A stretch of DNA of 33,217 bases from an uncultured Christensenella sp. Lineage in GTDB: Bacteria > Bacillota > Clostridia > Christensenellales > UBA3700. A model generated the notes under the pieces. The model was not told where the DNA came from and did not search any database. It worked only from the letters and a program-made list of their open reading frames with translations. The translations under genes and the position numbers were made by a program. Location of the stretch: positions 1 through 33,217 of the forward strand of contig CASERZ010000014.1 in NCBI GenBank assembly GCA_949290515.1, in the 5' to 3' direction. Every line of letters starts with the position of its first letter. Position 1 is the first letter of the stretch. Shown here one piece after another: positions 7,747 to 15,743 of this stretch.

Positions 7747-7890
7747 GGCGAGCGCGTATAGCGGCGCGCCTTTGCGAATTTTCGCGAGCAGTTACGCTCG
7801 GTTACGTACGGCAAGTACGCGCCCTCGCGAACTCTCTTAAAATTCACAAAATCACACCACTCTCCGCGCTCGCGTGGTGGTTAGTAACGA
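7747..7890 (+). repeat. Palindromic intergenic repeat, copy C
   Basis: The unit starts right after the DUF47 stop codon. Outer arms GCGAGCGCG (7748-7756) and CGCGCTCGC (7865-7873) pair perfectly but differ from copies A and E at the same column on both sides. Inner arms (GAATTTT with AAAATTC, TCGCGAG with CTCGCGA) also pair, and the apex is GTACGGCAAGTAC. The tail GTTAGTAA follows. Confidence 0.85.
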
Positions 7891-8008
7891 TTAATCTCTG
7901 CGCTTGCACGTACTAGGTAACGATAGCGGCGCGCCTTAGCAATTTCGCAAGCAGTTACGGTTCGTTCTATGCCGACCACCACACTCGCAACCCGACAAGC
8001 GAATAAAA
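7891..8008 (+). repeat. Fragments of two further copies of the palindromic repeat
   Basis: Bases 7891-7921 match the right end of the family (TTAATCTCTGCGCTTGCACG plus a TAGGTAA tail). Bases 7922-7965 match the left half of another copy (TAGCGGCGCGCC, then GCAAGCAGTTACG), which then breaks off. CGACAAGCGAATAAAA (7993-8008) recurs inverted at 8202-8217. Confidence 0.65.
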
Positions 8009-8066
8009 TATTTGTCGTTACTATACAAAAAGATGCTTTATATTTAATATTAAAATCTTAAACTGA

Positions 8067-8096
8067 AAAACAAGCCGACCCGAGAGGTCGGCTTTT
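8067..8096. terminator. Hairpin terminator between the two arms of the repeat cluster
   Basis: AAGCCGACC and GGTCGGCTT form a perfect 9-bp stem with loop CGAGA, with a T-run on the right (TTTT) and an A-run on the left. It could work in both directions; on the + strand it would end read-through from the pit operon. Confidence 0.7.
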
Positions 8097-8142
8097 CACA
8101 TCATACAAAAAGTTTTGAGCGACCATAAGAAAATAAGTTTAC

Positions 8143-8345
8143 TGCGACCGCAGAGATTAGTGCAGATATTTTAGCGAGTTAAAGACAGTACCGACAAACG
8201 GTTTTATTCGCTTGTCGAATATACACCGTTTCGTTTGGTCGGTATGGAGCGAACCCGACATTTTGCCTTACGCTTTCGACACTTCGGAAGCGTGGGTATT
8301 TCGTCGAGGTGAGCGAACGCGAGCGCGGAGAGTGGTGCGATTTTT
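8143..8345 (-). repeat. Minus-oriented repeat fragments and a long hairpin
   Basis: Bases 8143-8166 are identical to the first 24 bases of copy E (8377-8400). Bases 8190-8243 form an imperfect hairpin with outer arms ACCGAC and GTCGGT and inner arms ATTCG and CGAAT. Bases 8318-8337 are the exact reverse complement of the right end of copy C (7855-7874). The family is therefore present in both directions around the terminator at 8067-8096. Confidence 0.7.
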
Positions 8346-8376
8346 GCTTTTTCCAAACTAGCAAAATTAAATGTCT

Positions 8377-8505
8377 TGCGACCGCAGAGATTAGTGCAGA
8401 GTTGCGATTTTGAAGAGAGTTCACGAGCGGAGCGTACTTGCCGTACGTGACCGAGTGTAACTGCTTGCGCAAAATCGCAAATATGTGCTGATATATGCGG
8501 TCGCA
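8377..8505 (-). repeat. Palindromic intergenic repeat, copy E (complete, minus orientation)
   Basis: This 129-bp copy is the cleanest. It is bounded by TGCGACCGCA (8377-8386) and TGCGGTCGCA (8496-8505). Inside are TTGCGATTTT (8402-8411) and its exact complement AAAATCGCAA (8471-8480), and the apex GTACTTGCCGTAC. It ends nine bases before the leuA -35 box. Confidence 0.9.
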
Positions 8506-8514
8506 AAAAAATGC

Positions 8515-8543
8515 TTGACAAAAGAAAATTAATGTTATAGAAT
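8515..8543 (+). promoter_or_regulatory. Promoter of the leuA T-box leader
   Basis: A perfect TTGACA (8515-8520) is separated by 17 bases from TAGAAT (8538-8543). This housekeeping-type promoter would start the leader RNA near 8550. Confidence 0.85.
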
Positions 8544-8549
8544 ATATCC

Positions 8550-8796
8550 ATAATATCTAAAGACTACGACAAGGAATACTAACTTTGAAGTCTTTGCAGA
8601 GAGTTGTCGGTAGGTGTGAGACAACGGGACAGATAAGCCAACTCGCCTTTGAGTCGCCTCTCCCAAACATAGTAAGAGAGTGTCGGGTAAGCCCGTTATA
8701 GCGTCAAGGTATCGTAAATCGGTGTTGGCCGTAGATACGAAAAAGAGTGGTACCACGGATAAGTTTCGTCTCTTGCTGTTTGCAAGGGACTTTTTT
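8550..8796 (+). ncRNA. T-box riboswitch, leucine-specific, controlling leuA
   Basis: The leader carries the T-box landmarks in order. They are an AGGAATACTAA element on the 5' side of stem I, AGAGAG and GGTAGGTGTGAG near its apex, a specifier region AACTCGCCTTTGAG with the Leu codon CTC at 8642-8644, the T-box AGAGTGGTACCACGG at 8744-8758, and a terminator. The bulge UGGU can pair with the ACCA end of an uncharged tRNA. Uncharged tRNA-Leu should stabilise the antiterminator so that leuA is transcribed under leucine starvation. The reading frame of the specifier is set by the conserved flank and agrees with the gene downstream. Confidence 0.92.
8768..8796 (+). terminator. Conditional terminator of the T-box
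   Basis: GTCTCTTGC and GCAAGGGAC form a 9-bp stem with one G-U pair, followed by six T. It competes with the antiterminator that contains the T-box sequence. Confidence 0.88.
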
Positions 8797-8842
8797 ATTA
8801 GGTGCTAAGATAAAAAGATAATAATTTTAAAAGGAGATAAAT

Positions 8843-10513
8843 ATGAAAAACTTTGACAAGTACACGAGAGGATATTATATGCCTCCCTTTGAGTGCAACG
8901 ACTGGACGAAAAAAGAGTACATCGACAAAGCTCCCGTATGGTGCAGTGTCGATTTGAGAGACGGCAACCAGGCATTGGTTGTACCTATGAGTCTCGAGCA
9001 GAAGCTGGAGTTTTTCACTTTCCTTTGTAAGGTAGGATTTAAGGAGATAGAAGTAGGTTTTCCCGCTGCGAGCGAGACAGAATATACGTTTGTCAGGACT
9101 TTGATTGAAAAAAATCTTATCCCCGATGACGTAACGATACAGGTACTTACGCAGTCTAGAGAGCATATTATCGCAAAGACTTTTGAGGCTTTGAAGGGCG
9201 TCAAGAGGGCTGTTGTGCACCTTTACAATTCTACGTCTTACGCTCAGCGTGAACAGGTATTCAAAAAGTCCAAGGAAGAGATTATAGACATTGCAAAATT
9301 CGGAGCAAAGCTCTGTATGGAATATGCTGCTAAGGCAGAAGGAGAGTATTTGTTCGAGTATTCTCCCGAGTCTTTTACGGGTACGGAAATGGAGTTTGCG
9401 AGAGATATTTGTAACGAGGTTATCAAAATCTGGCAACCTACCCCCGAAAAGAAAGTCATTATCAACTTGCCCGTAACGGTATCTATGTCTATGCCTCACG
9501 TCTATGCAAGTCAGGTCGAGTATATGTGCAAGAGCCTGATTGACAGACAAAACCTCATTATATCCTTGCACCCTCACAATGACAGAGGTTGTGCGATTGC
9601 AGACAGTGAGCTGGGTATTTTGGCAGGCGGAGACAGAATAGAGGGAACTTTGTTCGGCAACGGCGAGCGTACGGGTAATGTGGATATAATCACTCTCGCG
9701 CTCAATATGTATTCGCACGGTATCGACCCCGGTCTCGATTTTTCGGATATTCCCGCAATCGTAGAGGAGTACGAAAAGGTTACGGGTATGAAAGTCTACG
9801 AAAGACAGCCCTATTCTGGAAGATTGGTATTTGCAGCATTCTCCGGTTCGCACCAGGACGCAATTGCAAAGGGTATGAAATGGCGCACGGCAAAGCACCC
9901 CGACCACTGGACAGTGCCTTATCTTCCTATCGACCCCAAGGATATCGGCAGAGAGTACGAGGGCGACGTAATAAGAATCAACAGCCAGTCGGGCAAGGGC
10001 GGAATAGGTTTCTTAATGGAACAGCAATTCGGCGTAGTACTTCCTATGAAGATGCGCGAGACTTTCGGCTACGAGGTAAAGAGCGTATCCGACCACGCTC
10101 ACAAGGAACTCAAACCCTCCGAGGTATACAAGGTATTCGAGGATAACTATGTCAATATCGACAAGCCTCTGAATATCATAGAGCATCACTACAAGCAGAT
10201 TGACGGTATCGACACTACGGTTACCGTTGAGTACAACGGCAAGACTTTCACGTCCGAGGCACACGGCAACGGCAGACTCGACGCGGTCAGCAACGCTTTG
10301 AAAAAGGCTATCGACGTAGACTATCATATAGTCGAATACCAAGAGCACGCACTCTCCAAGACATCGCAATCGCAAGCGGCTGCATACGTATGTATCGAGG
10401 ACAACAAGACTGGCAAAATCGTATGGGGCGTGGGTATTCACAACGATATTATCGAAGCGAGCGTCAAGGCACTCGTATCGGCAATCAACAGAAATATGAA
10501 ACAAAGTAATTGA
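8843..10513 (+). CDS. leuA: 2-isopropylmalate synthase, long (yeast/actinobacterial) type
   Basis: The 556-residue enzyme condenses acetyl-CoA with 2-oxoisovalerate in the first committed step of leucine synthesis. The N-terminal TIM barrel shows WCSVDLRDGNQAL near residue 32-44 with the metal-binding Asp, and HPHNDRG with the metal-binding His residues; LFGNGERTGNVD is the family signature. Residues ~430-556 form the C-terminal domain for dimerisation and leucine feedback. Length and the MPPFECNDWTKK-like start place it in the longer form of the enzyme known from yeast and actinobacteria rather than the ~510-residue E. coli form. AAAAGGAGA precedes the ATG. A leucine T-box controls it, and a terminator follows, so it stands alone without leuBCD. 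Confidence 0.96.
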   Translation: MKNFDKYTRGYYMPPFECNDWTKKEYIDKAPVWCSVDLRDGNQALVVPMSLEQKLEFFTFLCKVGFKEIEVGFPAASETEYTFVRTLIEKNLIPDDVTIQVLTQSREHIIAKTFEALKGVKRAVVHLYNSTSYAQREQVFKKSKEEIIDIAKFGAKLCMEYAAKAEGEYLFEYSPESFTGTEMEFARDICNEVIKIWQPTPEKKVIINLPVTVSMSMPHVYASQVEYMCKSLIDRQNLIISLHPHNDRGCAIADSELGILAGGDRIEGTLFGNGERTGNVDIITLALNMYSHGIDPGLDFSDIPAIVEEYEKVTGMKVYERQPYSGRLVFAAFSGSHQDAIAKGMKWRTAKHPDHWTVPYLPIDPKDIGREYEGDVIRINSQSGKGGIGFLMEQQFGVVLPMKMRETFGYEVKSVSDHAHKELKPSEVYKVFEDNYVNIDKPLNIIEHHYKQIDGIDTTVTVEYNGKTFTSEAHGNGRLDAVSNALKKAIDVDYHIVEYQEHALSKTSQSQAAAYVCIEDNKTGKIVWGVGIHNDIIEASVKALVSAINRNMKQSN

Positions 10514-10535
10514 CGGTTAATGCGCACTTAAAAAC

Positions 10536-10568
10536 AAAAAGCGGGCAAAAGTCCGCTTTTTAGTTTTT
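10536..10568 (+). terminator. Terminator of leuA
   Basis: AAAAAGCGG and CCGCTTTTT form a 9-bp stem with an eight-base loop, followed by AGTTTTT. It starts 22 bases after the stop codon. Confidence 0.85.
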
Positions 10569-10592
10569 ATTATAAATGACGCGTGTTTTCGT

Positions 10593-10621
10593 TTAACAAA
10601 AATATTCTTTTGGCGTATATT
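10593..10621 (+). promoter_or_regulatory. Promoter of the MATE gene, very short leader
   Basis: TTAACA (10593-10598), 17 bases, TATATT (10616-10621): each box has five of six consensus bases. Transcription would start near 10628-10630, three to five bases before the ATG, and there is no Shine-Dalgarno sequence. Confidence 0.5.
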
Positions 10622-10632
10622 ATAGGTATAGT

Positions 10633-12159
10633 ATGCACGCACATATCAACGCAAAAAATATGCTTCGAGAGGGCAAGCCTTTCAGTTCTATACTTAAGTT
10701 TTCCGTGCCTTTGATAATAGGCGATTTTTGTCAACAGCTTTATAATGCTATCGACAGTATTATCGCGGGCAGATTTATCAGCACGGACGCTTTGGCTGCA
10801 CTCGGCTCGGCTGCTCCCGTAATGAATATCGTAGTGTTTTTGCTTATAGGTTTCGCTATGGGCGGCGGCGTCGTTATGTCGAGGTATTACGGCGCAAACG
10901 AAGATGAGAAAGTGCGCCATACGATGAGTACGGCTCTTGCAATAGGACTTATATTTACTCTTGTTTTGAGCGTCGCGAGCATAGCGTTTTCCAAGCCTTT
11001 TTTGAGACTTCTCAACACTAAAGAAAGTATTCTTACTGATACCGATAACTACTTGAAGATAGTCTTTGCGGGCGCGATTTTCACTTATCTTTACAACTTT
11101 TATTGTTTCGCAATACGCGCGATAGGCGACTCTTTTACGCCGCTTATGTTTTTGTTTGTGTCCGTAGCTTTCAATGCCGTACTGGATATTCTCTTTGTCG
11201 TGGTATTCAAGTGGGGCGTAGAGGGTACTGCTTTTGCTACCGTACTTGCGCAGGTGTTGTCATCCGTGTTGTGTATCATATACACAAACAAAAAATATTC
11301 TCTTCTCAAAATGACTATCAAGGATATACGTATCGATAAGAAAATAGTTATGGAAATAACGTCCTATTCGCTCTCTATGTCCATACAGCAAGTATTCGTG
11401 TACGTGGGAAGAATTGCAATTCAAGGACTGGTCAATACCTATCCTCTCAACTCGGTGGCGGGTATAAACATAGGCACGCGCCTCGATTCGTTGTTGCAGA
11501 CGCCTATGCGAGGTTACGTCAATGCGCTGACTACCTACACGGCGCAGAATTACGGCGCGCATAAGTATAAGCGCGTGATAGAGGGGTATAAGGCAAGCTG
11601 GATATTCGTGGCTGTTTACAGCGTAGTCGCGACAGCTTTTACCGTGCTTTGCGCAAAATGGATGGTTTCGCTCTTTGACGATAATCCCGAAGTTATTTCC
11701 GCGGGTACGGGTTATACCGTCGCGATAGGCTGGGGATATTTTCTTATGTGTATTATCGTGCAGAGTCAAGGCGTATTCAAGGGCATAGGACTTTTGAAAA
11801 CTTTCGTAATATCCACCTTTACGTCGATTGTTTTCCGCATAGCGTTTTCCTATCTTTTCGATTACAAATGGGGAATAGACGGTATGTATTGGGCACCTAC
11901 GGCAAGCTGGGTTATAGGCGGGACTTATTGCTTTATATGTATGATGATTGCATATCGCAAAAAGCTGTTACCTCTTGCTATGCAAGAGAGCTTGAATAGT
12001 GAGGAAGACTTGAAATTTGGCGACTTAAACTCTGAAGATAATGAAGATGAGGCTTTTGGATATGAGAGCTTGCAAAACAGCGAAAACGTGAACGGAAAGG
12101 AAAAACTGTGGGATTATTCGGATTTTAAGGAAGAAGAGGATAAGTCCGATAAGCTTTGA
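10633..12159 (+). CDS. MATE family multidrug/metabolite efflux transporter
   Basis: The 508-residue protein has about twelve predicted membrane segments. Its start (a basic MLREGKPF, then ILKFSVPLIIGDFCQQLYNA and IDSIIAGRF) is the MATE/NorM hallmark, and the pattern recurs in the second half (LSMSIQQVFVYVGRIAIQ). MATE proteins export cationic compounds using a Na+ or H+ gradient; the substrate here is unknown. The last ~55 residues are strongly acidic (SEEDLKFGDLNSEDNEDEAF and more) and extend past the usual end of the family as a cytoplasmic tail. The start at 10633 lacks a ribosome site; an alternative Met at codon 10 (10660) is no better. It is a single gene between the leuA terminator and the aro cluster. 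Confidence 0.92.
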   Translation: MHAHINAKNMLREGKPFSSILKFSVPLIIGDFCQQLYNAIDSIIAGRFISTDALAALGSAAPVMNIVVFLLIGFAMGGGVVMSRYYGANEDEKVRHTMSTALAIGLIFTLVLSVASIAFSKPFLRLLNTKESILTDTDNYLKIVFAGAIFTYLYNFYCFAIRAIGDSFTPLMFLFVSVAFNAVLDILFVVVFKWGVEGTAFATVLAQVLSSVLCIIYTNKKYSLLKMTIKDIRIDKKIVMEITSYSLSMSIQQVFVYVGRIAIQGLVNTYPLNSVAGINIGTRLDSLLQTPMRGYVNALTTYTAQNYGAHKYKRVIEGYKASWIFVAVYSVVATAFTVLCAKWMVSLFDDNPEVISAGTGYTVAIGWGYFLMCIIVQSQGVFKGIGLLKTFVISTFTSIVFRIAFSYLFDYKWGIDGMYWAPTASWVIGGTYCFICMMIAYRKKLLPLAMQESLNSEEDLKFGDLNSEDNEDEAFGYESLQNSENVNGKEKLWDYSDFKEEEDKSDKL

Positions 12160-12268
12160 TTTAATAAGTAAAATCAATAAAAAATCTTTCAAAACACCCT
12201 TTAATAACGCCTAAATATTTTATATATACTTGAAAAGTCATCTTTTTTATAGTAATATAATAATATAA

Positions 12269-12287
12269 AACGCATTGATTATGCGTT
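12269..12287. promoter_or_regulatory. Palindrome upstream of aroB
   Basis: AACGCAT and ATGCGTT (7 bp, five-base centre) lie just after a possible promoter: TTGAAA (12230-12235), 17 bases, TAATAT (12253-12258). This could be a regulator site for the aromatic cluster or a short leader hairpin. No regulator is identified. Confidence 0.3.
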
Positions 12288-12324
12288 GCTTTGCACGCGC
12301 GGCGCGCGGCTTTAAGAGGTAAAA

Positions 12325-13371
12325 ATGAAATCTTTGAGAGTAAATCTGGGCGAAAACAGTTACGACATAATCATAGGCAGTAAAATTCTCGATAAAATAG
12401 GTGATTACGTCAAGAGCGACGGAGGCAAAATCTTTGTTATCAGCGATACCAACGTCGCGCCGATTTTTGCCAATACGGTGATTGACAGCCTGCTTGAAAA
12501 GGGTTACGAGTGTAAGCTTCACGTACTCGAGGCGGGAGAGCCGACTAAGAGTATCAAGTCGATTGAACCGCTTTATTCGTCTATGCTCGAGTTTAATCTC
12601 ACGCGCAAAGATTTGATTGTCACCTTGGGCGGCGGCGTGATAGGAGACCTCGGCGGTTTTGTGGCATCTACGTATTTGAGGGGCGTACCTTTCGTGCAAG
12701 TGCCTACGTCATTGCTTGCACAGGTAGACAGCTCGGTCGGCGGTAAAGTCGCGGTGGATTTGCCCGAGGGTAAGAATCTTGTAGGTAGTTTTTATCAGCC
12801 CAAGCTGGTATTTATAGATACCGACGTGCTGTACGATTTGCCTGACCGATTCTATATCGACGGTATGGCGGAGATTATCAAATACGGCTGTATAAAGGAC
12901 AAAGCGCTTTTTGAAACTCTCGAGGGTATTAAGTCGAGAGATGAATTTATGCAAAAGGTCGAGGATATAGTCTATACCTGTTGCGATATCAAGCGCAAAG
13001 TCGTAGAGGTGGACGAGAGGGATACTGGAGAGAGAATGCTCCTCAACTTCGGACACACCTACGGACACGCTATTGAAAAGTATTATAAATTCCAAGGCTA
13101 TACCCACGGACAGGCAGTTGCGATAGGTATGGTATTTATCACGAAAATAAGCGAAAAGCTGGGTTTGACAAAAAAGGGCTGCGCCGAGAGGATAGAAAAT
13201 ATCCTCAAAAATTACGGCTTGCCTACAAGTGACCCTACTCCCGCGAAAGGGCTTATATCCGCTATGCTCAACGATAAAAAGAATATGGGCAAAAAGCTTT
13301 TTGTCGTACTTTTGAAAGAAATAGGCGAGAGCTTTACGTATCCTACAAACGCGGAATTTTTCTTGAAGTGA
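12325..13371 (+). CDS. aroB: 3-dehydroquinate synthase
   Basis: The 348-residue, NAD- and zinc-dependent enzyme makes 3-dehydroquinate from DAHP, the second step of the shikimate pathway. NAD-binding GGGVIGDLGGFVASTYLRG is at about residue 99-117, then QVPTSLLAQVDSSVGGK. Zinc ligands lie in GMAEIIKYG, FGHTYGHAIE and HGQAVAIGM. Length is normal. AAGAGGT precedes the ATG. It opens the seven-gene aromatic cluster, with aroA beginning seven bases after its stop. Confidence 0.97.
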   Translation: MKSLRVNLGENSYDIIIGSKILDKIGDYVKSDGGKIFVISDTNVAPIFANTVIDSLLEKGYECKLHVLEAGEPTKSIKSIEPLYSSMLEFNLTRKDLIVTLGGGVIGDLGGFVASTYLRGVPFVQVPTSLLAQVDSSVGGKVAVDLPEGKNLVGSFYQPKLVFIDTDVLYDLPDRFYIDGMAEIIKYGCIKDKALFETLEGIKSRDEFMQKVEDIVYTCCDIKRKVVEVDERDTGERMLLNFGHTYGHAIEKYYKFQGYTHGQAVAIGMVFITKISEKLGLTKKGCAERIENILKNYGLPTSDPTPAKGLISAMLNDKKNMGKKLFVVLLKEIGESFTYPTNAEFFLK

Positions 13372-13378
13372 GGCGAGT

Positions 13379-14629
13379 ATGAATATTGTAATTACCCCCA
13401 AAAAACTTTCGGGCAAAGTAGCCGTTCCTCCGTCCAAGAGTATGGCTCACAGAGAGATTATCTGTGCTTCGCTTGCAGAGGGAAAGAGCAGAATTGCCAA
13501 CATAGCTTACAGCGACGATATAATTGCGACCATAAGCTGTATGCGCTCGCTCGGCGCGTATATTAAGGATAATCCCGACAATATCGAGGTAGACGGACAC
13601 GCAGAAAAGCGCACGTCATATATCGTATTCGAGTGCAACGAGTCGGGTTCGACTTTGCGGTTTTTACTTCCTCTCGCACTTGTACTCAACAGCGGAAAGA
13701 ATGAATTTGTCGGCAAGGGAAAACTCGGCAAAAGACCTATGGAGATTTACCGCGATATATGCCTGGGTCAAGGTATAGAGTATATCGACAACAGCGCGGA
13801 CAATGCCGACAATTTTCTCGATTTGAGCGTACAGGGAGAATTGAAGAGCGGAGATTTTTATATCGACGGCGGAGTAAGCTCGCAGTTTATATCGGGACTT
13901 TTGTTTGCGCTCCCTCTTCTTCAAGGCGACAGCAGAATTTTCATAGAGGGTAATCTTCAATCTTCGGGTTATCTCGATTTGACGTTGTGCGCGCTTAAAA
14001 ATTACGGTATAGACGTTCAGAAAGAAGGAAACGTGCTGTATGTCAAAGGCAATCAGCGATATCTCAATCACGACAGTTACGTTGAGGGAGATTACTCGCA
14101 GGCGGCTTTCTTCGAGGTAGCGAATTATCTGGGAAGCTGTGTGGATATAATAGGACTCAACAAAGAGTCTTTGCAAGGGGATAAGGTCATAACGGAGTTT
14201 TTACAAAAACTCAAAGACGCTTCACCCGACGAAACTCTTATATTCGACGGCGGAAACTGTCCCGACATAATCCCCGTATTCGCGCTGGCGTGCTGTTTGC
14301 GAATAGGCAAGACGCAGATTGTCAACGTATCGCGACTGAGGATAAAAGAATGCGACAGACTTCAGGCAACCGTAGAAGAGCTTAAAAAGCTGGGTGCAAA
14401 TATAGAAGAATGTGACGAAACGATAGTTATCGACGGAGTATACAAGCTCAAAGGCGGAGAGGTCGATTCGCACAAAGACCACAGAATGGCAATGACGCTC
14501 GCAATTGCGGCTACCGTATGCGAGAGCGAAGTCAGGATAAAAGATGCGGAATGCGTGTCTAAATCTTACCCCGATTTTTACGAGGTATATTCCAAACTCG
14601 GCGGAGAGATAAAAGAGGAGGCAGTATGA
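13379..14629 (+). CDS. aroA: 3-phosphoshikimate 1-carboxyvinyltransferase (EPSP synthase)
   Basis: The 416-residue enzyme joins phosphoenolpyruvate to shikimate 3-phosphate. Substrate-binding motifs are clear: PPSKSMAHR with Lys20, NESGSTLRFLLPL, the GGVSSQFISGLLFALPLL segment, LRIKECDRL and HKDHRMAM, ending SYPDF. The ATG is seven bases after aroB, with GAGGCGAG between as a weak ribosome site. Its last four bases overlap the aroC start (ATGA), so translation is probably coupled. Confidence 0.97.
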   Translation: MNIVITPKKLSGKVAVPPSKSMAHREIICASLAEGKSRIANIAYSDDIIATISCMRSLGAYIKDNPDNIEVDGHAEKRTSYIVFECNESGSTLRFLLPLALVLNSGKNEFVGKGKLGKRPMEIYRDICLGQGIEYIDNSADNADNFLDLSVQGELKSGDFYIDGGVSSQFISGLLFALPLLQGDSRIFIEGNLQSSGYLDLTLCALKNYGIDVQKEGNVLYVKGNQRYLNHDSYVEGDYSQAAFFEVANYLGSCVDIIGLNKESLQGDKVITEFLQKLKDASPDETLIFDGGNCPDIIPVFALACCLRIGKTQIVNVSRLRIKECDRLQATVEELKKLGANIEECDETIVIDGVYKLKGGEVDSHKDHRMAMTLAIAATVCESEVRIKDAECVSKSYPDFYEVYSKLGGEIKEEAV

Positions 14630-15693
14630 GCACTGTTTGGGGCAATAAAATCAAATTAACGGTTTTCGGAGAATCGCACAGCGAGGCAATGGGTGTCGTT
14701 ATCGACAATCTTCCCGCGGGCGTAAAGCTCGATATGGCAGAGATAGAGAGAGAAATGGCGCGCCGCGCTCCCAACGGCGGTGAGTTTTCCACGCCCAGAA
14801 AAGAGGGGGACAAAGTAGAAATCGTCAGCGGATATTTTGACGATAAGACTACGGCTACTCCTCTTTGCGGTATTATTCGAAATACCAATACCAAGTCTTC
14901 GGATTATTCTCAGCTCAAGAGCGTATTCAGACCCGGACACAGCGATTACGGATACTATCTGAAGAGCGGCGGTAATAACGATTACAGAGGAGGAGGACAC
15001 TCCTCGGGCAGACTTACCGCAACGCTTGTTTTTGCCGGCGCGGTATGTAAGCAGCTTTTAAGACAAAAAGGTGTAGAGATAGGTGCGCATATCCTGTCGA
15101 TAAAGGATATAGAGGACAAGCCTTTCGGAGTGAATATCAATTCGCAAGAACTTAGGGCATTGACGCATAAGACCTTGCCTCTTATCGACGAGAGTTTGTT
15201 TGAGAGTATGCGCAAAACAATACTTTCCGCACGTGAAGAGGGCGACAGCGTAGGCGGTGTTATCGAATGCGCGGCGGTAGGACTGAAGGGCGGTATAGGA
15301 GAGCCTTTCTTTGACAGTATTGAATCGCACATCGCGAGCCTTTTGTTCAGCGTACCCGCGGTCAAGGGCGTGCAATTCGGCAAAGGCTACGGCCTTACGA
15401 AAATGTACGGCAGCGAAGCAAACGACCCTTTCAGATACGAGGGTGATAAAGTCGTAACTTCTACCAACAACAACGGCGGAATACTGGGCGGACTTTCTAC
15501 GGGTATGCCGATAGTCTTTAATGTGGCAATCAAGCCTACGCCTTCGATTTTTAAACAACAAAACACTATAGACGTAGCAGCTAAAGAAAATACAGTGCTG
15601 TCACTTAAGGGAAGACACGACAGCTGTATAGTCGTAAGAGCCGTGCCCGTAATCGAGGCGGTATGCGCTATCGCATTGTACGATTTGCTGTGA
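14626..15693 (+). CDS. aroC: Chorismate synthase
   Basis: The 355-residue FMN-dependent enzyme turns EPSP into chorismate. Family motifs are present: GESHSEAMGVVIDNLPAG at the start, RRAPNGG, RPGHSDYGYYLK, RGGGHSSGR with GRLTA, and GGILGGLSTGMP near residue 285. GAGGAGG within the end of aroA serves as ribosome site, and the ATGA overlap couples the two genes. In Clostridia reduced flavin comes from a separate enzyme, none of which is in this cluster. Confidence 0.97.
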   Translation: MSTVWGNKIKLTVFGESHSEAMGVVIDNLPAGVKLDMAEIEREMARRAPNGGEFSTPRKEGDKVEIVSGYFDDKTTATPLCGIIRNTNTKSSDYSQLKSVFRPGHSDYGYYLKSGGNNDYRGGGHSSGRLTATLVFAGAVCKQLLRQKGVEIGAHILSIKDIEDKPFGVNINSQELRALTHKTLPLIDESLFESMRKTILSAREEGDSVGGVIECAAVGLKGGIGEPFFDSIESHIASLLFSVPAVKGVQFGKGYGLTKMYGSEANDPFRYEGDKVVTSTNNNGGILGGLSTGMPIVFNVAIKPTPSIFKQQNTIDVAAKENTVLSLKGRHDSCIVVRAVPVIEAVCAIALYDLL

Positions 15694-15743
15694 TAAATTA
15701 ATTAGCAAAAGAAGACTTTTGAGTTTGCTCAGGCAGGAGAAAA

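Noticed and set aside
8179..8551. Open frames in the repeat cluster on the minus strand (97 and 115 residues)
   Set aside because: They are made of translated palindromic repeats and one overlaps the leuA promoter.
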